Shown here: in pieces, positions 8,601 to 15,311 of the stretch
How positions within the stretch are numbered: the stretch's first letter is position 1
How the letters are laid out: every line of letters starts with the position of its first letter
DNA from: Dehalococcoidia bacterium
GTDB taxonomy: Bacteria; Chloroflexota; Dehalococcoidia; UBA2979
Length of the DNA stretch: 28,089 nt
Reading direction: 5' to 3'
Assembly (NCBI GenBank): GCA_023228825.1
Contig: JALOAL010000026.1
Span: 1 to 28,089 of the forward strand
Notes under the pieces: model-generated
What the model was told of the DNA's origin: nothing
Databases searched by the model: none
Seen by the model: the letters and a program-made list of their open reading frames with translations, nothing else
Position numbers and translations under genes: made by a program

Positions 8601-11242
8601 ACCCGCCGGGCAGCACGGGGACGTTCACCATCAGGTTCGACGCAGTGGTCGTGGACAGCCCGGACAACGAGGGCGGCGACGTCCTCACCAACACGGCCAC
8701 GCTGTTCTATGACGACGCCGGCGACGTCCAGCAGAGCGTGAACTCCGGGGACGTCACCCTGACGCTCGTGGAGCCCGTCCTGGTCGTCACCAAGTCGTTC
8801 GACCGCGCGATTGCGGCTGCGAACGAGACGGTCGAGGTGACCGTGACGGTGGAGAACACCGGCGCCGCGCCGGCGTACAACGTCACGCTGACGGACGTCC
8901 TGGCGGCTCCGAACGCGCTGATCAAGCCGGCGAAGGTCTCCGCCACGCACGACCTGACCTGGGCGACGGTCGACAACACCGTGTCCTACACCGGCGGCAC
9001 CATCCCGGCGGGCGCCACAGCGACTGTGAAGTTCACGGTGGACCTCGCCAGCACGGTGGTGGCTGACGCGGTCATCCCGAACAGGGCGGAAGCCAACAGC
9101 ACCACCATGCCGGGCGACGACACGGCCTACCCGGACCAGCGCACCACGCCGACCGTGGACGACGACGCCTCGATCGCGGTGAGCGCGCCGGACCTGGTGG
9201 TGACGAAGGACGACGGTGTCACGCAGACCAAGCCCGGTCTGGACATCGTCTACACCATCACCTACCAGAACGTGGGTGACGCGGACGCCACGGGTGTGGT
9301 GATCACGGAGACGGTGCCGGCCCACACCACCTTCAATGCCGGCAAGAGCCACGAGGACTGGGAGTGCGTGGCGGGCACCTGCACGCTGGAGATCGCGGGC
9401 ACGGTGATCGCGGGCGACCCGGCTGCATCCGTGGACTTCGCCGTGACCGTTGACAACCCGGTGGACGCCGGGGTGCACAACATCGAGAACACCGTCAGCA
9501 TCAAGGATGACGGTACGCACGGCCCGGACCGCACGCCGGCCGACAACAGCGACGACGAGACGACGCCGCTGGACGCGGTGCCGGATCTCCGCATCCAGAA
9601 GAGTGACGGTGGCGTGATCTCCTACCCCGGCGGTCCGATCGCCTACACGCTGACGTACAGCAACGTCGGCGCGCAGGGCGCGACGGGCGTCGTGGTCAGG
9701 GAGACTGTGCCGGCGGGCGTGACGTTCGACGCGGCCGGCAGTCACGAGGACTGGGTCTGCGGCGGTGTGGGCCCGGGTAGCAACTGCACCTACGCGGTCG
9801 GCGCCCTCGACGCGGGCGACTCGGGCACCGTGGTCTTCGCCGTGGTGGTCGACGACCCGAGCGTGATGGCCCCCGTGGTCAACACCGCGAGCATCACGGA
9901 CGACGGCAAGAACGGGGCGGACGCCGACAAGAGCAACGACGAGGCGGAAGACTCGACGGAGATCGTGGACGCGGTGGACCTGGCCGTGACCAAGAGCGTG
10001 AGCAGCGGCGGTGGCATGTTCGTCGGCGGGCAGGTGACGTTCACGGTGAGCGTGGAGAACCTGGGCCCCCGCAACGCCACGGACGTGGTGATCGCTGACG
10101 CCCTGCCGCCCGGCCTGATGTACGTCAGCCAGGCGGGCGACGGCGCCTACGACGCAGGCACCGGCCTGTGGAGCGCCGGCAACATCGACTTCGGCGCGTC
10201 GGCCTCGATCGTGATCGCCGTGCAGGGCAACACCGTGGGGACTCACACCAACACGGCCACCCTGGCCAGCCTGAATGAGGCGGACACCAACCCGGCGAAC
10301 GACACGGACAGCGCCGACGTGACCGTGTTCTTCCCGGTGCCGCCCACGCCCACGCCCACGCCGACGTCGACGCCGAGCGCGACGCCGACGCCCACCGGCG
10401 TGCCGGGCCCGGGCCCGGGTACGCCGACGGTGACCGTGGGCGAGGGGCCGGAGACCCCACTGGAGGAAGGCTTCACCAGCACCGTGAAGAGCACGGGCGG
10501 TGAGGTCCCGATCACGGTGACGGGCCTGACCGTGGGCGCAGGCTGCGAGGCCTCGCTCCGCATCGTGGACTTCGATGGCACTGTGTACACGGCGGCGCTG
10601 TCGCCGCGCGGTGGCGGCGCGCTGGGCGTGGACTGGGTGGTCCCGCCTGGCCCGGCCGGCACGGTCCTGGTGGTCCACCTGGTGGTGGACGGGACGTGTG
10701 AGGACACGATGGACGTGGTTCTGGGCACGATCAGCCGCTACGACCCGTCCGGCATCATCGTGGACATCCAGTCGTCCTGCCCCATTCCGGGCGTGCAGGT
10801 CATCCTGCAGCGCCTGGTGGACGGCGAGTGGATCATCGCGGACCCCGCCGACATCGAGGGCGGGACCGAGATCATGGACCCGCAGATCAACCCGCAGTAC
10901 ACGCTGGGTGACGGCTCGTATGGTTGGGACGTGGTGCCCGGTGAGTGGCGGATCTCCGTCTCGCACCCGGACTACCACCCGCAGATCAGCCGGTCGGTGA
11001 CCATCCCGCCGCCGGTGTTCGACCTGCACATGTTCCTGGAGCCGATCGGCGAACCGCTCGACTGTGCGGAGGTGCCCACGCCGGCCGCCACCGGTCACGG
11101 ACCGGGCATCGACGGTGCGAGCCCCTCGGACGGGCGGACGTGGATGCTGCTGGCGAGCCTGCTCGCAGGCGCGACCGTGGCCACCGCGCTCCTCGGCCGG
11201 CGGATCGCCGTCGCGGTGACGGGTGGCGTCCGCCGCCGCTAG
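2669..11242 (+). CDS. Giant secreted DUF11-repeat surface protein with C-terminal membrane anchor
   Basis: This 2857-aa protein is probably a cell-surface or extracellular-matrix adhesin or stalk-like protein; the ligand is unknown. It has a Sec signal peptide: Arg-rich n-region, hydrophobic stretch at residues 15-30, and likely cleavage after VHA (residue 38). About 16 immunoglobulin-like DUF11/TIGR01451-type domains follow up to ~2555, each with a 'V.K' opening strand and a '(V/I).D.LPAG(L/M)' core. Many units end in the DUF11 linker pattern 'SLPG..G..ER.G..G..NDY'. A Pro-Thr linker lies at ~2557-2587. Two further beta regions come next, the second (~2690-2790) like carboxypeptidase-regulatory domains. 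The end is TPAATG (2804-2809), one membrane segment (~2825-2844) and a basic tail ending RRR. The protein is rich in Asp and Gly. The gene is single, closed by a strong terminator. Confidence 0.92.
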   Translation: MQTRTSGRTRHSSGLVAVLAVATLALMLVLNGRGGVHADALPFVTIEAPDEPFYNERFDFTLFFDNTDLNDPGYGPFIDLELPPALRYASGDASYLGVTLDDDVFLCPAAPDDPEYVHPLTEEVRPCTAGNTVAVIVLPFGSFVPTQPAAPITISSFVNSVDPAVVGAVQTISATGGFRFGNDATGSTPLWQGGASTKPVTPTIIRLHKEYVGPEDETATGPNFPRQYRIIADIADGQTLTDFDLVDLLPNNLAFLGATPVTGGGAIVDAPPAPGAPSNAPDNVVRARWGSVTGTTGDNDVEMTVDFFVPLNDANGVPVLNATTGAFVPTVNDSRANGTWTANSSLVTSNAPESDHTLSLQSLAIQKGVENVSRAANDATRPGDILQWTLQIQVSDFFAFENLQIVDEYTDGQNFNGGFAPTLSWADSGGRSGGGSFTPGVDYTVIEGDEDPPAGSAPPVRGRIEFDLSALLATTGGDGPLVGGCVPLTGVPEPDDEADPRVPDCDAYNNGATTATIVFQTVVRHEYVYLHKERPSTPAIVQGDSVSNSVVISGAVLSIEDATTPTGSPRVSDNSSAHIDIPVGKVQKSIFAINGNTTVPEKPWMEPGDRVTYRIRYDLPITRFEKFSFTDFLPLPVFDSTEGAWTQAATGVAPPAGQWALGPANTFEGKVPTVTSEAAPANTITFDYGNYDDDLSPEKVVEVLFTVTVNNEPFADGLFLTNQVRATETSTEAHASDADAIVQIRLGQPDVQIRKGVIAAPGHASLGAGCEVPNPLTSYLDVAVDCDVTDVDAGDQVTFVVVLDNIGHAPAFDLTVTDTLPAGLTNLALRGVTDGKGVLLDTPADYNGDLFGAGIAFTGPVAGLEPGEPSDGSNIRVLTFTADVANTVVPGTTLTNTATITKYAGQSTAENHVPGGRSDDATATVTSAQIAKSIIATSEAHTADADVAIGEVVTYQVVATFPEGTTPNAKITDTLPPGMRWFNCAGVVVSPGLTVGTSDCVMTGGEIGFGDVTNTGTAGSTPGTITVTYRALVENVGGNARGMTRTNSALLTFTGGSAGPATTTATIVEPALQVEKKFGVETADALDTTSITLTVSHTGASNATAFDVSLSDVLSEHLEYEVDSIECTGDVVATTCAVNGGTVEATWLSLATTETVTVTLNVQVKTTVGTGGSIENTAKVEWTSLPGEKGTGDAAQGGPGSIYGERTGTADGANSYNHTDKKILNIFGFSPGKSLRATSEAHTAGNSVAIGEVVTYRLVVDIAEGSTSNVTIEDRLPAGMQYLGNARLALVSDDGASLTSDSATIDSSLDGCGIEGKSAPADLSEGCVLDADNISTVGNNGDPVTFTLGTLTNHDDDADKELAIIEYDALVLNVVGNQTNTGLENSFIVLIDGTQMGDASGKITVTVAEPVISIAKAVTTPGTDAGDAVAYTLTVKNTASGANAAAGFDLVVTDSLPASLTSVAIADVEYDDTASCGDVEMDDTQDVTDNVVTVTITCLNPGEDVVITVTAKVVDNATAGLLVENEALVTYSSLPGDKGAGAPGDSGDEEGERNGASGVVNDYRNTSEASFSLAVPTIDKGDPSPATATIGETVSWDIVVRIPDGVTQNLVVTDHLPAGLTVVGVTLDDDDFEGTVALGDVTGTTGNITIDLGSPQADADSDDDNNSFVLRVTAHVDNVIGNQRTNTRSNTASATFDVGGVETPITDGTPPAAFTIVEPELQVVKSVDTSDGREAGSVVEYTLVVSHLGSSDATAYDVVIADTLPALLDLDEDSIAVTSPDASCVDVGAVSTGANGFTLAVGEMGLDCVITITYEAEILVGVNPGQAMTNGASATWKSIDAADGTEASGRTGADGLPGVDVLNDYRAEDDAQFLIDGAFSILKERIASDNADTLNGNLAIGETATFELTVQVLSGTIKNVSVRDNMPAGLRFVEGSATFAAHEDFAGTISQDWETAVACAGGCEDGDDVTFTLGTVVNPPGSTGTFTIRFDAVVVDSPDNEGGDVLTNTATLFYDDAGDVQQSVNSGDVTLTLVEPVLVVTKSFDRAIAAANETVEVTVTVENTGAAPAYNVTLTDVLAAPNALIKPAKVSATHDLTWATVDNTVSYTGGTIPAGATATVKFTVDLASTVVADAVIPNRAEANSTTMPGDDTAYPDQRTTPTVDDDASIAVSAPDLVVTKDDGVTQTKPGLDIVYTITYQNVGDADATGVVITETVPAHTTFNAGKSHEDWECVAGTCTLEIAGTVIAGDPAASVDFAVTVDNPVDAGVHNIENTVSIKDDGTHGPDRTPADNSDDETTPLDAVPDLRIQKSDGGVISYPGGPIAYTLTYSNVGAQGATGVVVRETVPAGVTFDAAGSHEDWVCGGVGPGSNCTYAVGALDAGDSGTVVFAVVVDDPSVMAPVVNTASITDDGKNGADADKSNDEAEDSTEIVDAVDLAVTKSVSSGGGMFVGGQVTFTVSVENLGPRNATDVVIADALPPGLMYVSQAGDGAYDAGTGLWSAGNIDFGASASIVIAVQGNTVGTHTNTATLASLNEADTNPANDTDSADVTVFFPVPPTPTPTPTSTPSATPTPTGVPGPGPGTPTVTVGEGPETPLEEGFTSTVKSTGGEVPITVTGLTVGAGCEASLRIVDFDGTVYTAALSPRGGGALGVDWVVPPGPAGTVLVVHLVVDGTCEDTMDVVLGTISRYDPSGIIVDIQSSCPIPGVQVILQRLVDGEWIIADPADIEGGTEIMDPQINPQYTLGDGSYGWDVVPGEWRISVSHPDYHPQISRSVTIPPPVFDLHMFLEPIGEPLDCAEVPTPAATGHGPGIDGASPSDGRTWMLLASLLAGATVATALLGRRIAVAVTGGVRRR
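5455..9186 (+). repeat. Four-fold two-domain super-repeat inside the giant surface gene
   Basis: DUF11-like domains alternate between two types. Type A carries 'IGE.V.Y/W' followed by '(D/E)RLPAGM'-like text. Type B opens with 'EP.L.V.K'. The type A markers start near bases 5512, 6415, 7436 and 8366, so the A-B unit repeats about every 903-1020 bases. The first two A units share a 28-nt stretch that is identical at the DNA level (5507-5534 and 6410-6437), which points to relatively recent duplication of the unit; the later copies have diverged. Confidence 0.75.
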
Positions 11243-11288
11243 CCGGGGGCGGGGGCATCGGCCCCGGCCGGTGTTGAGATGGGTGATT

Positions 11289-11334
11289 GAAGGAGGCGCC
11301 CGCGTGACTCACGCGGGCGCCTCCTTCGTTTTCC
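11289..11334 (+). terminator. Strong rho-independent terminator
   Basis: A perfect 16-bp stem (GAAGGAGGCGCCCGCG at 11289-11304 with its complement at 11312-11327) encloses a 7-nt loop TGACTCA, which can itself pair further. It is followed by GTTTTCC. It lies 46 nt after the giant gene's stop codon and is the clearest terminator in the window. Confidence 0.9.
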
Positions 11335-11486
11335 GGCTTCGGCTTCCGGCTTCGTCTTCCGGCCCGACCGGGCGCCACCGGTGCGCGATGTATGCTCGGG
11401 GGAGGGACCTCCCACTCACGCTCCGTACCTCGTCTGCTGCCTGCGGGCTGCGTCGGCGGGCAGAGCACCACAGTCTGCGAGCCGCC

Positions 11487-12332
11487 GTGCCACCGACCAG
11501 CCATGTCCTGATGTGCGAGCCTTCACACTTCCGCATCGCGTACGAGATCAACCCGTGGATGCGGATCACGAACACGGTGCAGGAGGCTGAGGCGGCGGCG
11601 CAGTGGCAGGCGCTGCACCGCACGCTGGTGGGCCTCGGGGTGGACGTGGAACTCGTGGAGCCGGCCGCGCACGTGCCGGACATGGTGTTTACGGCGAACG
11701 CGGGGGTCGTGGCCGGCAAGCGCTTCGTGCCGGCGAACTTCCGCTTCGTGGAGCGCGCACCGGAAGCGCCGCTCTTCTCGCGCTGGTTCGCCGACCGGGG
11801 GTACGAGGTGCTGCCGATCGAGGGCCCCCGCCACTGGGAGGGCGAGGGCGACGTGCTGGTCTCTAACGGCAGCGTCTTTGCGGCCTCGGGGACCCGCACC
11901 GAGCCCGGAGCCCTGGACCGCCTGGATGCGCTCCTGGGCCTGGAGACGGTGCGCCTGGAGTTGGTGGACCCGCGCTTCTACCACCTTGACACGTGCTTCC
12001 TGCCGCTGAGCGCGGAGTGCGCGGCCTACTACCCGCCAGCCTTCAGCGACGCCTCCCGCGCGCGCCTCGAGGAGGCGTTCGACGACCTGATCGAGGTGCC
12101 GGCGGAGGACGCCCTGCGCTTTGTGTGCAACGCGCTGCTGGTAGGGCGCACGGTGGTGATGAACACCGGCGCCGAGTGGACGGCACGGGCGCTGGAGGAG
12201 CGTGGTTACGAGTGCGTCGCCACGCCCACCAGCGAGTTCATCAAGGCCGGCGGCAGCGTGAAGTGCCTGGTCCTCACCCTGGACACGTTCCGAGACCCGC
12301 CCGGGGTTGAGCCTCGGCGCGGCGACGTCTGA
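11487..12332 (+). CDS. Amidinotransferase-fold hydrolase, arginine dihydrolase/DDAH type
   Basis: This 281-aa guanidine-modifying enzyme resembles COG1834 proteins (dimethylarginine dimethylaminohydrolase, citrulline hydrolase, cyanobacterial ArgZ/AgrE arginine dihydrolase). Visible active-site blocks are EINPWM with N22, MVFTANAG with N71, GEGDV with E120/D122, YHLDTCF with H166, and the nucleophile in KAGGSVKCLV, C260. From memory, arginine dihydrolases have Asn at positions equivalent to 22 and 71, which favours arginine to ornithine plus ammonia and CO2. The start is uncertain, as no GTG or ATG has a good ribosome site. I chose the GTG at 11487 because the family's first strand (HVLMCEPSHF) follows; ATG 11511 would cut it. 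It is convergent with an aminotransferase, 27 nt away, that could use ornithine. Confidence 0.85.
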   Translation: MPPTSHVLMCEPSHFRIAYEINPWMRITNTVQEAEAAAQWQALHRTLVGLGVDVELVEPAAHVPDMVFTANAGVVAGKRFVPANFRFVERAPEAPLFSRWFADRGYEVLPIEGPRHWEGEGDVLVSNGSVFAASGTRTEPGALDRLDALLGLETVRLELVDPRFYHLDTCFLPLSAECAAYYPPAFSDASRARLEEAFDDLIEVPAEDALRFVCNALLVGRTVVMNTGAEWTARALEERGYECVATPTSEFIKAGGSVKCLVLTLDTFRDPPGVEPRRGDV

Positions 12333-12359
12333 GGACGCGACGCGCGCTGCCCTGACGCA

Positions 12360-13931
12360 CTACGACGAGACGAGGCGGCAGGCGTTCCGGAGCACCGCGA
12401 CCACGTCGTCGACCTCCTTGGTCAGGACGTCCGCGGGGAGGATGAGCCGCACGCGGCCGGGACGCTCGGCGCCGCCCGCACCCAGCAACTTCGCCCCCTG
12501 CCGCCACGCAGCCGCAAGGAACGCCGGTCGGTCCGTCACGGTGACGCCCCAGATCGATCCGCGCCCCTGTACTTCGGAGAGGACGTGCGGGAACTCCTCG
12601 GCCAGCGCTTCCAGGCCCTGGCGGAGGCAGTCGCCCTTCACTTGCTCGTTCTCGCGGAAGGAGAGGCCGGCGAACGTCGGCTCGGCGCCGTTGAGGTAGG
12701 TATCGATCACCGCGTAGGCGTAGTTCACGTCGAACAGCCGGCCGCTGCCGAACGTATTCGAGTGCCATCCGGGGCGGAGCGTGCGCATCACGCTCGCGGG
12801 GATGATGGTCATGCCCACGATTGCCGCCTTGGCGAGGCAGACGATGTCCGGGCGGACGTTGCTGCCCTCGGAGAAGAACGTCGTGCCGCCTCGGGCGAAG
12901 GTCTGCACCTCGTCAGCCACGAGTTGTGCGCCGGCGTCGTCGCAGATCTGGCGCATCGCCGCGAGCACGGCGGGGGACGGCATGCGGTAGCCGCCCTCGC
13001 CCTGCATCGGCTCGAAGACGGCGGCAGCGAGGAGGTCGAGCGGGACGCGGCCGTCCGCCACGGTCCGGCGCAGCGCGCCCGGCTCGGCGAGCAGGTCCGC
13101 CAGCGGCCGCCGGTCGACCAGCGCTTCGAGTTCGACCGGATCCTGCGGGCTCGTGTGCGCCCTCCAGCGCCACATCGGAAAGCCGATGCGCTGTACCGGG
13201 CGGCTCTTCGTGAGCGCCAGGCTACCGAGGCTCCGGCCGTGGAACGCACCGCGGAGGGCAATGCAGAACAGCGGGTAGTCTCGCCACACCGGGGCGTCCG
13301 TCCCGAACCCGGTGTCGAGTTCGATCCCCAGTTCCGCGCAGACCGCCGCCCACGCCTCCTCGCCGTGACGTTCGAGGACGCGTCGGTAGGCGGAGAGCGT
13401 GCTCGCCTTGATGGCGGCCTCCACGGCCTCGGTGCCAGAGTTGCTGAAGAAGACGCCGTAGCCCTCTGGCCGAGGGAACGCGCGCCCCATCTCACCGGCC
13501 ACCAGTTGCGCCAGGTCCTGCGGGAGCCGGACGCCCTCCGGGGCGAAGCCGAGGAAATCGTCCGTGTTGATCTCGCGGCGGAGGAGCAGGCCGGACGCCC
13601 GTAACGGCTCCAGGCGCGGGGCCAGACGCGCGTCGTCAAAGAGTCGCTGCGCCACGCCCAGGTAGAGGTCGAGGTAGACCCCGCGCCGCGAGGCCACGTA
13701 GACGCCGGTGGTGGGCTGGTCGAGTTCGATCACGGGGCTGTCAGGGCCGAGGGTGGTCTCCACCATCCACGCGCGATGCGCGCTGCGCACCGCCTCGAAC
13801 TCGGGAGGCTCGTCGGCGGCCACGCCCGGGCGGGCCGTGCCGCGATTCAGTCGATGGCCGTTGCGCTCTACGTCGGCAAAGCGGTAGCGCGTCAGTTCTG
13901 CCTGGACGTCGTAGCCCTCGTGCAGGGTCAT
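12360..13931 (-). CDS. Class-III PLP-dependent aminotransferase (ornithine/acetylornithine/lysine group)
   Basis: This is a 523-aa fold-type I aminotransferase, longer than usual for the ~400-450 aa group because of an N-terminal extension and a mid insertion. Diagnostic parts are the NSGTEAVEAAIK phosphate-binding block, VADEVQTF with D340 (pyridine-nitrogen aspartate) and LAKAAIVG with the PLP lysine K368. The family moves the terminal amino group of ornithine, acetylornithine, lysine, GABA and similar substrates to a keto acid. The exact substrate cannot be read directly. The neighbouring arginine-dihydrolase-like enzyme makes ornithine to glutamate semialdehyde a reasonable inference. Its ATG overlaps the stop of a 35-codon upstream ORF (ATGA) and has only a weak ribosome site of its own, which suggests translational coupling. 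Confidence 0.87.
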   Translation of the reverse strand: MTLHEGYDVQAELTRYRFADVERNGHRLNRGTARPGVAADEPPEFEAVRSAHRAWMVETTLGPDSPVIELDQPTTGVYVASRRGVYLDLYLGVAQRLFDDARLAPRLEPLRASGLLLRREINTDDFLGFAPEGVRLPQDLAQLVAGEMGRAFPRPEGYGVFFSNSGTEAVEAAIKASTLSAYRRVLERHGEEAWAAVCAELGIELDTGFGTDAPVWRDYPLFCIALRGAFHGRSLGSLALTKSRPVQRIGFPMWRWRAHTSPQDPVELEALVDRRPLADLLAEPGALRRTVADGRVPLDLLAAAVFEPMQGEGGYRMPSPAVLAAMRQICDDAGAQLVADEVQTFARGGTTFFSEGSNVRPDIVCLAKAAIVGMTIIPASVMRTLRPGWHSNTFGSGRLFDVNYAYAVIDTYLNGAEPTFAGLSFRENEQVKGDCLRQGLEALAEEFPHVLSEVQGRGSIWGVTVTDRPAFLAAAWRQGAKLLGAGGAERPGRVRLILPADVLTKEVDDVVAVLRNACRLVSS

Positions 13932-14035
13932 CGCGCCATCACCGAGGCCTGCGCGAGCCCCTGGGGGGCTGCCTCGACGTTGCGCCCCAGAGTGAACGCG
14001 CCCCTGGTCCGCGCGCGATCGTTTGCACCGTGCAT
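13928..14035 (-). CDS. 35-aa Arg-rich upstream ORF coupled to the aminotransferase
   Basis: This short ORF starts at an ATG with a strong ribosome site (AAGGAG, 7 nt spacing) and ends in an ATGA overlap with the aminotransferase start. The peptide begins MHGANDRARTRGAFTLGR and has five Arg in 35 residues, three of them alternating near the start (residues 7, 9, 11). No family is recognised. Two readings are possible: a leader peptide whose translation controls the downstream gene, perhaps sensing arginine, or a small functional protein. The ribosome site and the overlap are visible; the regulatory role is inference. Confidence 0.55.
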   Translation of the reverse strand: MHGANDRARTRGAFTLGRNVEAAPQGLAQASVMAR

Positions 14036-14114
14036 CGGCGACTCCTTACCGATCCGAGCCCCTGGAGTCGAGGTTACTCCCGCCGGAAGGGATCGGGCGT
14101 GGCGAGTCGCGAGC

Positions 14115-14143
14115 CCGGAGTACCGGAGTACCGGAGTACCGGA
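14115..14143. repeat. 8-bp tandem repeat CCGGAGTA x3.6
   Basis: The unit CCGGAGTA is present three times in a row (14115-14138), followed by CCGGA. It lies between the 50-aa gene and the 35-aa ORF, outside both. The period of 8 does not fit coding. It may be a slippage-prone microsatellite or a protein-binding cluster. Confidence 0.8.
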
Positions 14144-14179
14144 CGGTCGCTCCCGGCATGGCCGGAAGGACCGCCCGGG

Positions 14180-14194
14180 GCGGCTGGCAGCCGC
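14180..14194 (-). terminator. Small hairpin after the 50-aa gene (weak terminator candidate)
   Basis: GCGGCT (14180-14185) pairs with AGCCGC (14189-14194) around a 3-nt loop, 8 nt beyond the stop codon of the minus-strand 50-aa gene. There is no T-run, so function as a terminator is doubtful. Confidence 0.3.
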
Positions 14195-14202
14195 GCAGAA
14201 GG

Positions 14203-14355
14203 CTACTTCTGCTGGGGCGTCTGGGGAGCCGGCGCCTGGGGCTGCTGAGCCGGCGCCGCGGCCGGGCTCGCGGGCTTCGCCTGCTGCTCGCGGGGAGCCT
14301 GGGACTTCTCGTTGCGCTCGGCAGTCTTCGGCTGCTCGTTGCGTTCGTTGCTCAT
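14203..14355 (-). CDS. 50-aa hydrophilic Pro/Gln/Ala-rich small protein, function unknown
   Basis: The protein starts MSNERNEQPKTAERNEK and continues as a Pro/Ala/Gln-rich tail ending QTPQQK. It has no hydrophobic segment, Cys or recognised domain and is probably disordered. The ATG at 14355 has AGAGG about 7 nt upstream on the minus strand, so I prefer it to an in-frame start at 14397. The N-terminal half is rich in Asn, Glu, Arg and Lys. It is divergent from the SARP regulator gene, with 167 nt between them, and a shared promoter region is likely. It could be a small stress or nucleoid-associated protein, but nothing in the sequence decides this. Confidence 0.55.
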   Translation of the reverse strand: MSNERNEQPKTAERNEKSQAPREQQAKPASPAAAPAQQPQAPAPQTPQQK

Positions 14356-14522
14356 GTGGGACCTCTTCTGTCTCTTCGGATTCGTTGGGTGAACCATGGC
14401 GCCGCGGGCGTCACGCCACCGTTACGTCGCCCGCTCGCGCGAGGGCAGCGCCTGGAATCGCGTCCCGTCAGGATGGGGTATGGCTGCGGGCTAAGGTGGA
14501 GGGGTAAGGCAGGGGAGTTCCG

Positions 14523-15275
14523 ATGGAGACCGCTGGTTCCGAGCATGCTCCACAGGACGTCATCCTGCTGTCCGTCCTCGGACGTTTCGACCTGCGCCGG
14601 AAGGAGGGCGAGACGCTGCTTCCGGCGTTGACCGGCGAGGCGCAGCGTCTCCTGGCGCTGCTCGCGCTTCGAGGCCGCCTCGTCTCCCGTGCCTCCGTGG
14701 CGGGCACGCTGTGGCCTGAGTCCTCCGAGCAGCACGCGTACGCCAGCCTGCGGTCCGCCCTGTCCAGGCTGAGCGCGTTGGGACAGGACGCGGTCGTGAT
14801 CACGGACAACGACCTTGAGTTGTCCATGAGCGTGCGGGTGGATCTTGACGATGCGCGTGGGCTGGCCCACCGCCTGCTGGAGCCCACGCCAGACACGCCC
14901 CAGGCCGCAGACCTGCGCGCGGAGGCAATCCGCGTGCTCTCGCTGGAGTGCCTGCCGGACTGGTACGACGACTGGGTGCTGTTGGAGGCGGAGGAGTGGC
15001 GGCAACTCCGGCTCCACGCCCTGGCGGCGCTTGCTCTCGTGCTGACGGAGACGCACCGGTTCGGCCACGCCATCACCGCCGCACTGGCCGCGATCCGAGC
15101 GGACCCGCTGCGGGAGAGCGCCTGGGCCACCCTGATCCGCGTCCACCTGGCGGAGGGCAACCAGTCCGAGGCATTCCGGGCATTCGCGCAGTACCGCGAG
15201 GTGATCCTGCAAGAACTGGAGGTGGAGCCGACGCCCGCGCTCCGCGCACTCTTGCCGGCACGGGAGGCACGGTAA
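14523..15275 (+). CDS. SARP/BTAD-family transcriptional regulator
   Basis: This 250-aa protein has an N-terminal winged-helix region (~10-95, beginning LSVLGRFDLRRKEG and including LLALLALRGRLVSRASVAGTLW split over two helices). A bacterial transcriptional activator domain of TPR-like helices follows (~105-248, with DWVLLEAEEWRQLRLHALAAL and ending in the typical EVEPTPALRALL). This is the layout of stand-alone SARP regulators (AfsR/DnrI/RedD type), without the ATPase and sensor parts of larger members. Such proteins bind direct repeats at an 11-bp period and recruit RNA polymerase. The start is supported by AGGGGAG ~6 nt upstream. A small ORF follows 36 nt later, probably in the same transcript. 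The target is unknown. Confidence 0.88.
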   Translation: METAGSEHAPQDVILLSVLGRFDLRRKEGETLLPALTGEAQRLLALLALRGRLVSRASVAGTLWPESSEQHAYASLRSALSRLSALGQDAVVITDNDLELSMSVRVDLDDARGLAHRLLEPTPDTPQAADLRAEAIRVLSLECLPDWYDDWVLLEAEEWRQLRLHALAALALVLTETHRFGHAITAALAAIRADPLRESAWATLIRVHLAEGNQSEAFRAFAQYREVILQELEVEPTPALRALLPAREAR

Positions 15276-15311
15276 CGCCGGGGTGATGCCGGCTGTTCGA
15301 GCATCAACCAC

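Noticed and set aside
8234..11098. 954-aa open frame antisense to the giant surface gene
   Set aside because: Its composition is dominated by Arg, His, Val and Asp with no domain pattern, as expected from the complement of a GC-rich Asp/Thr/Val coding strand. The sense frame has clear domains.
12585..13604. 339-aa plus-strand frame opposite the aminotransferase
   Set aside because: Antisense shadow; the minus strand has all PLP-enzyme motifs.
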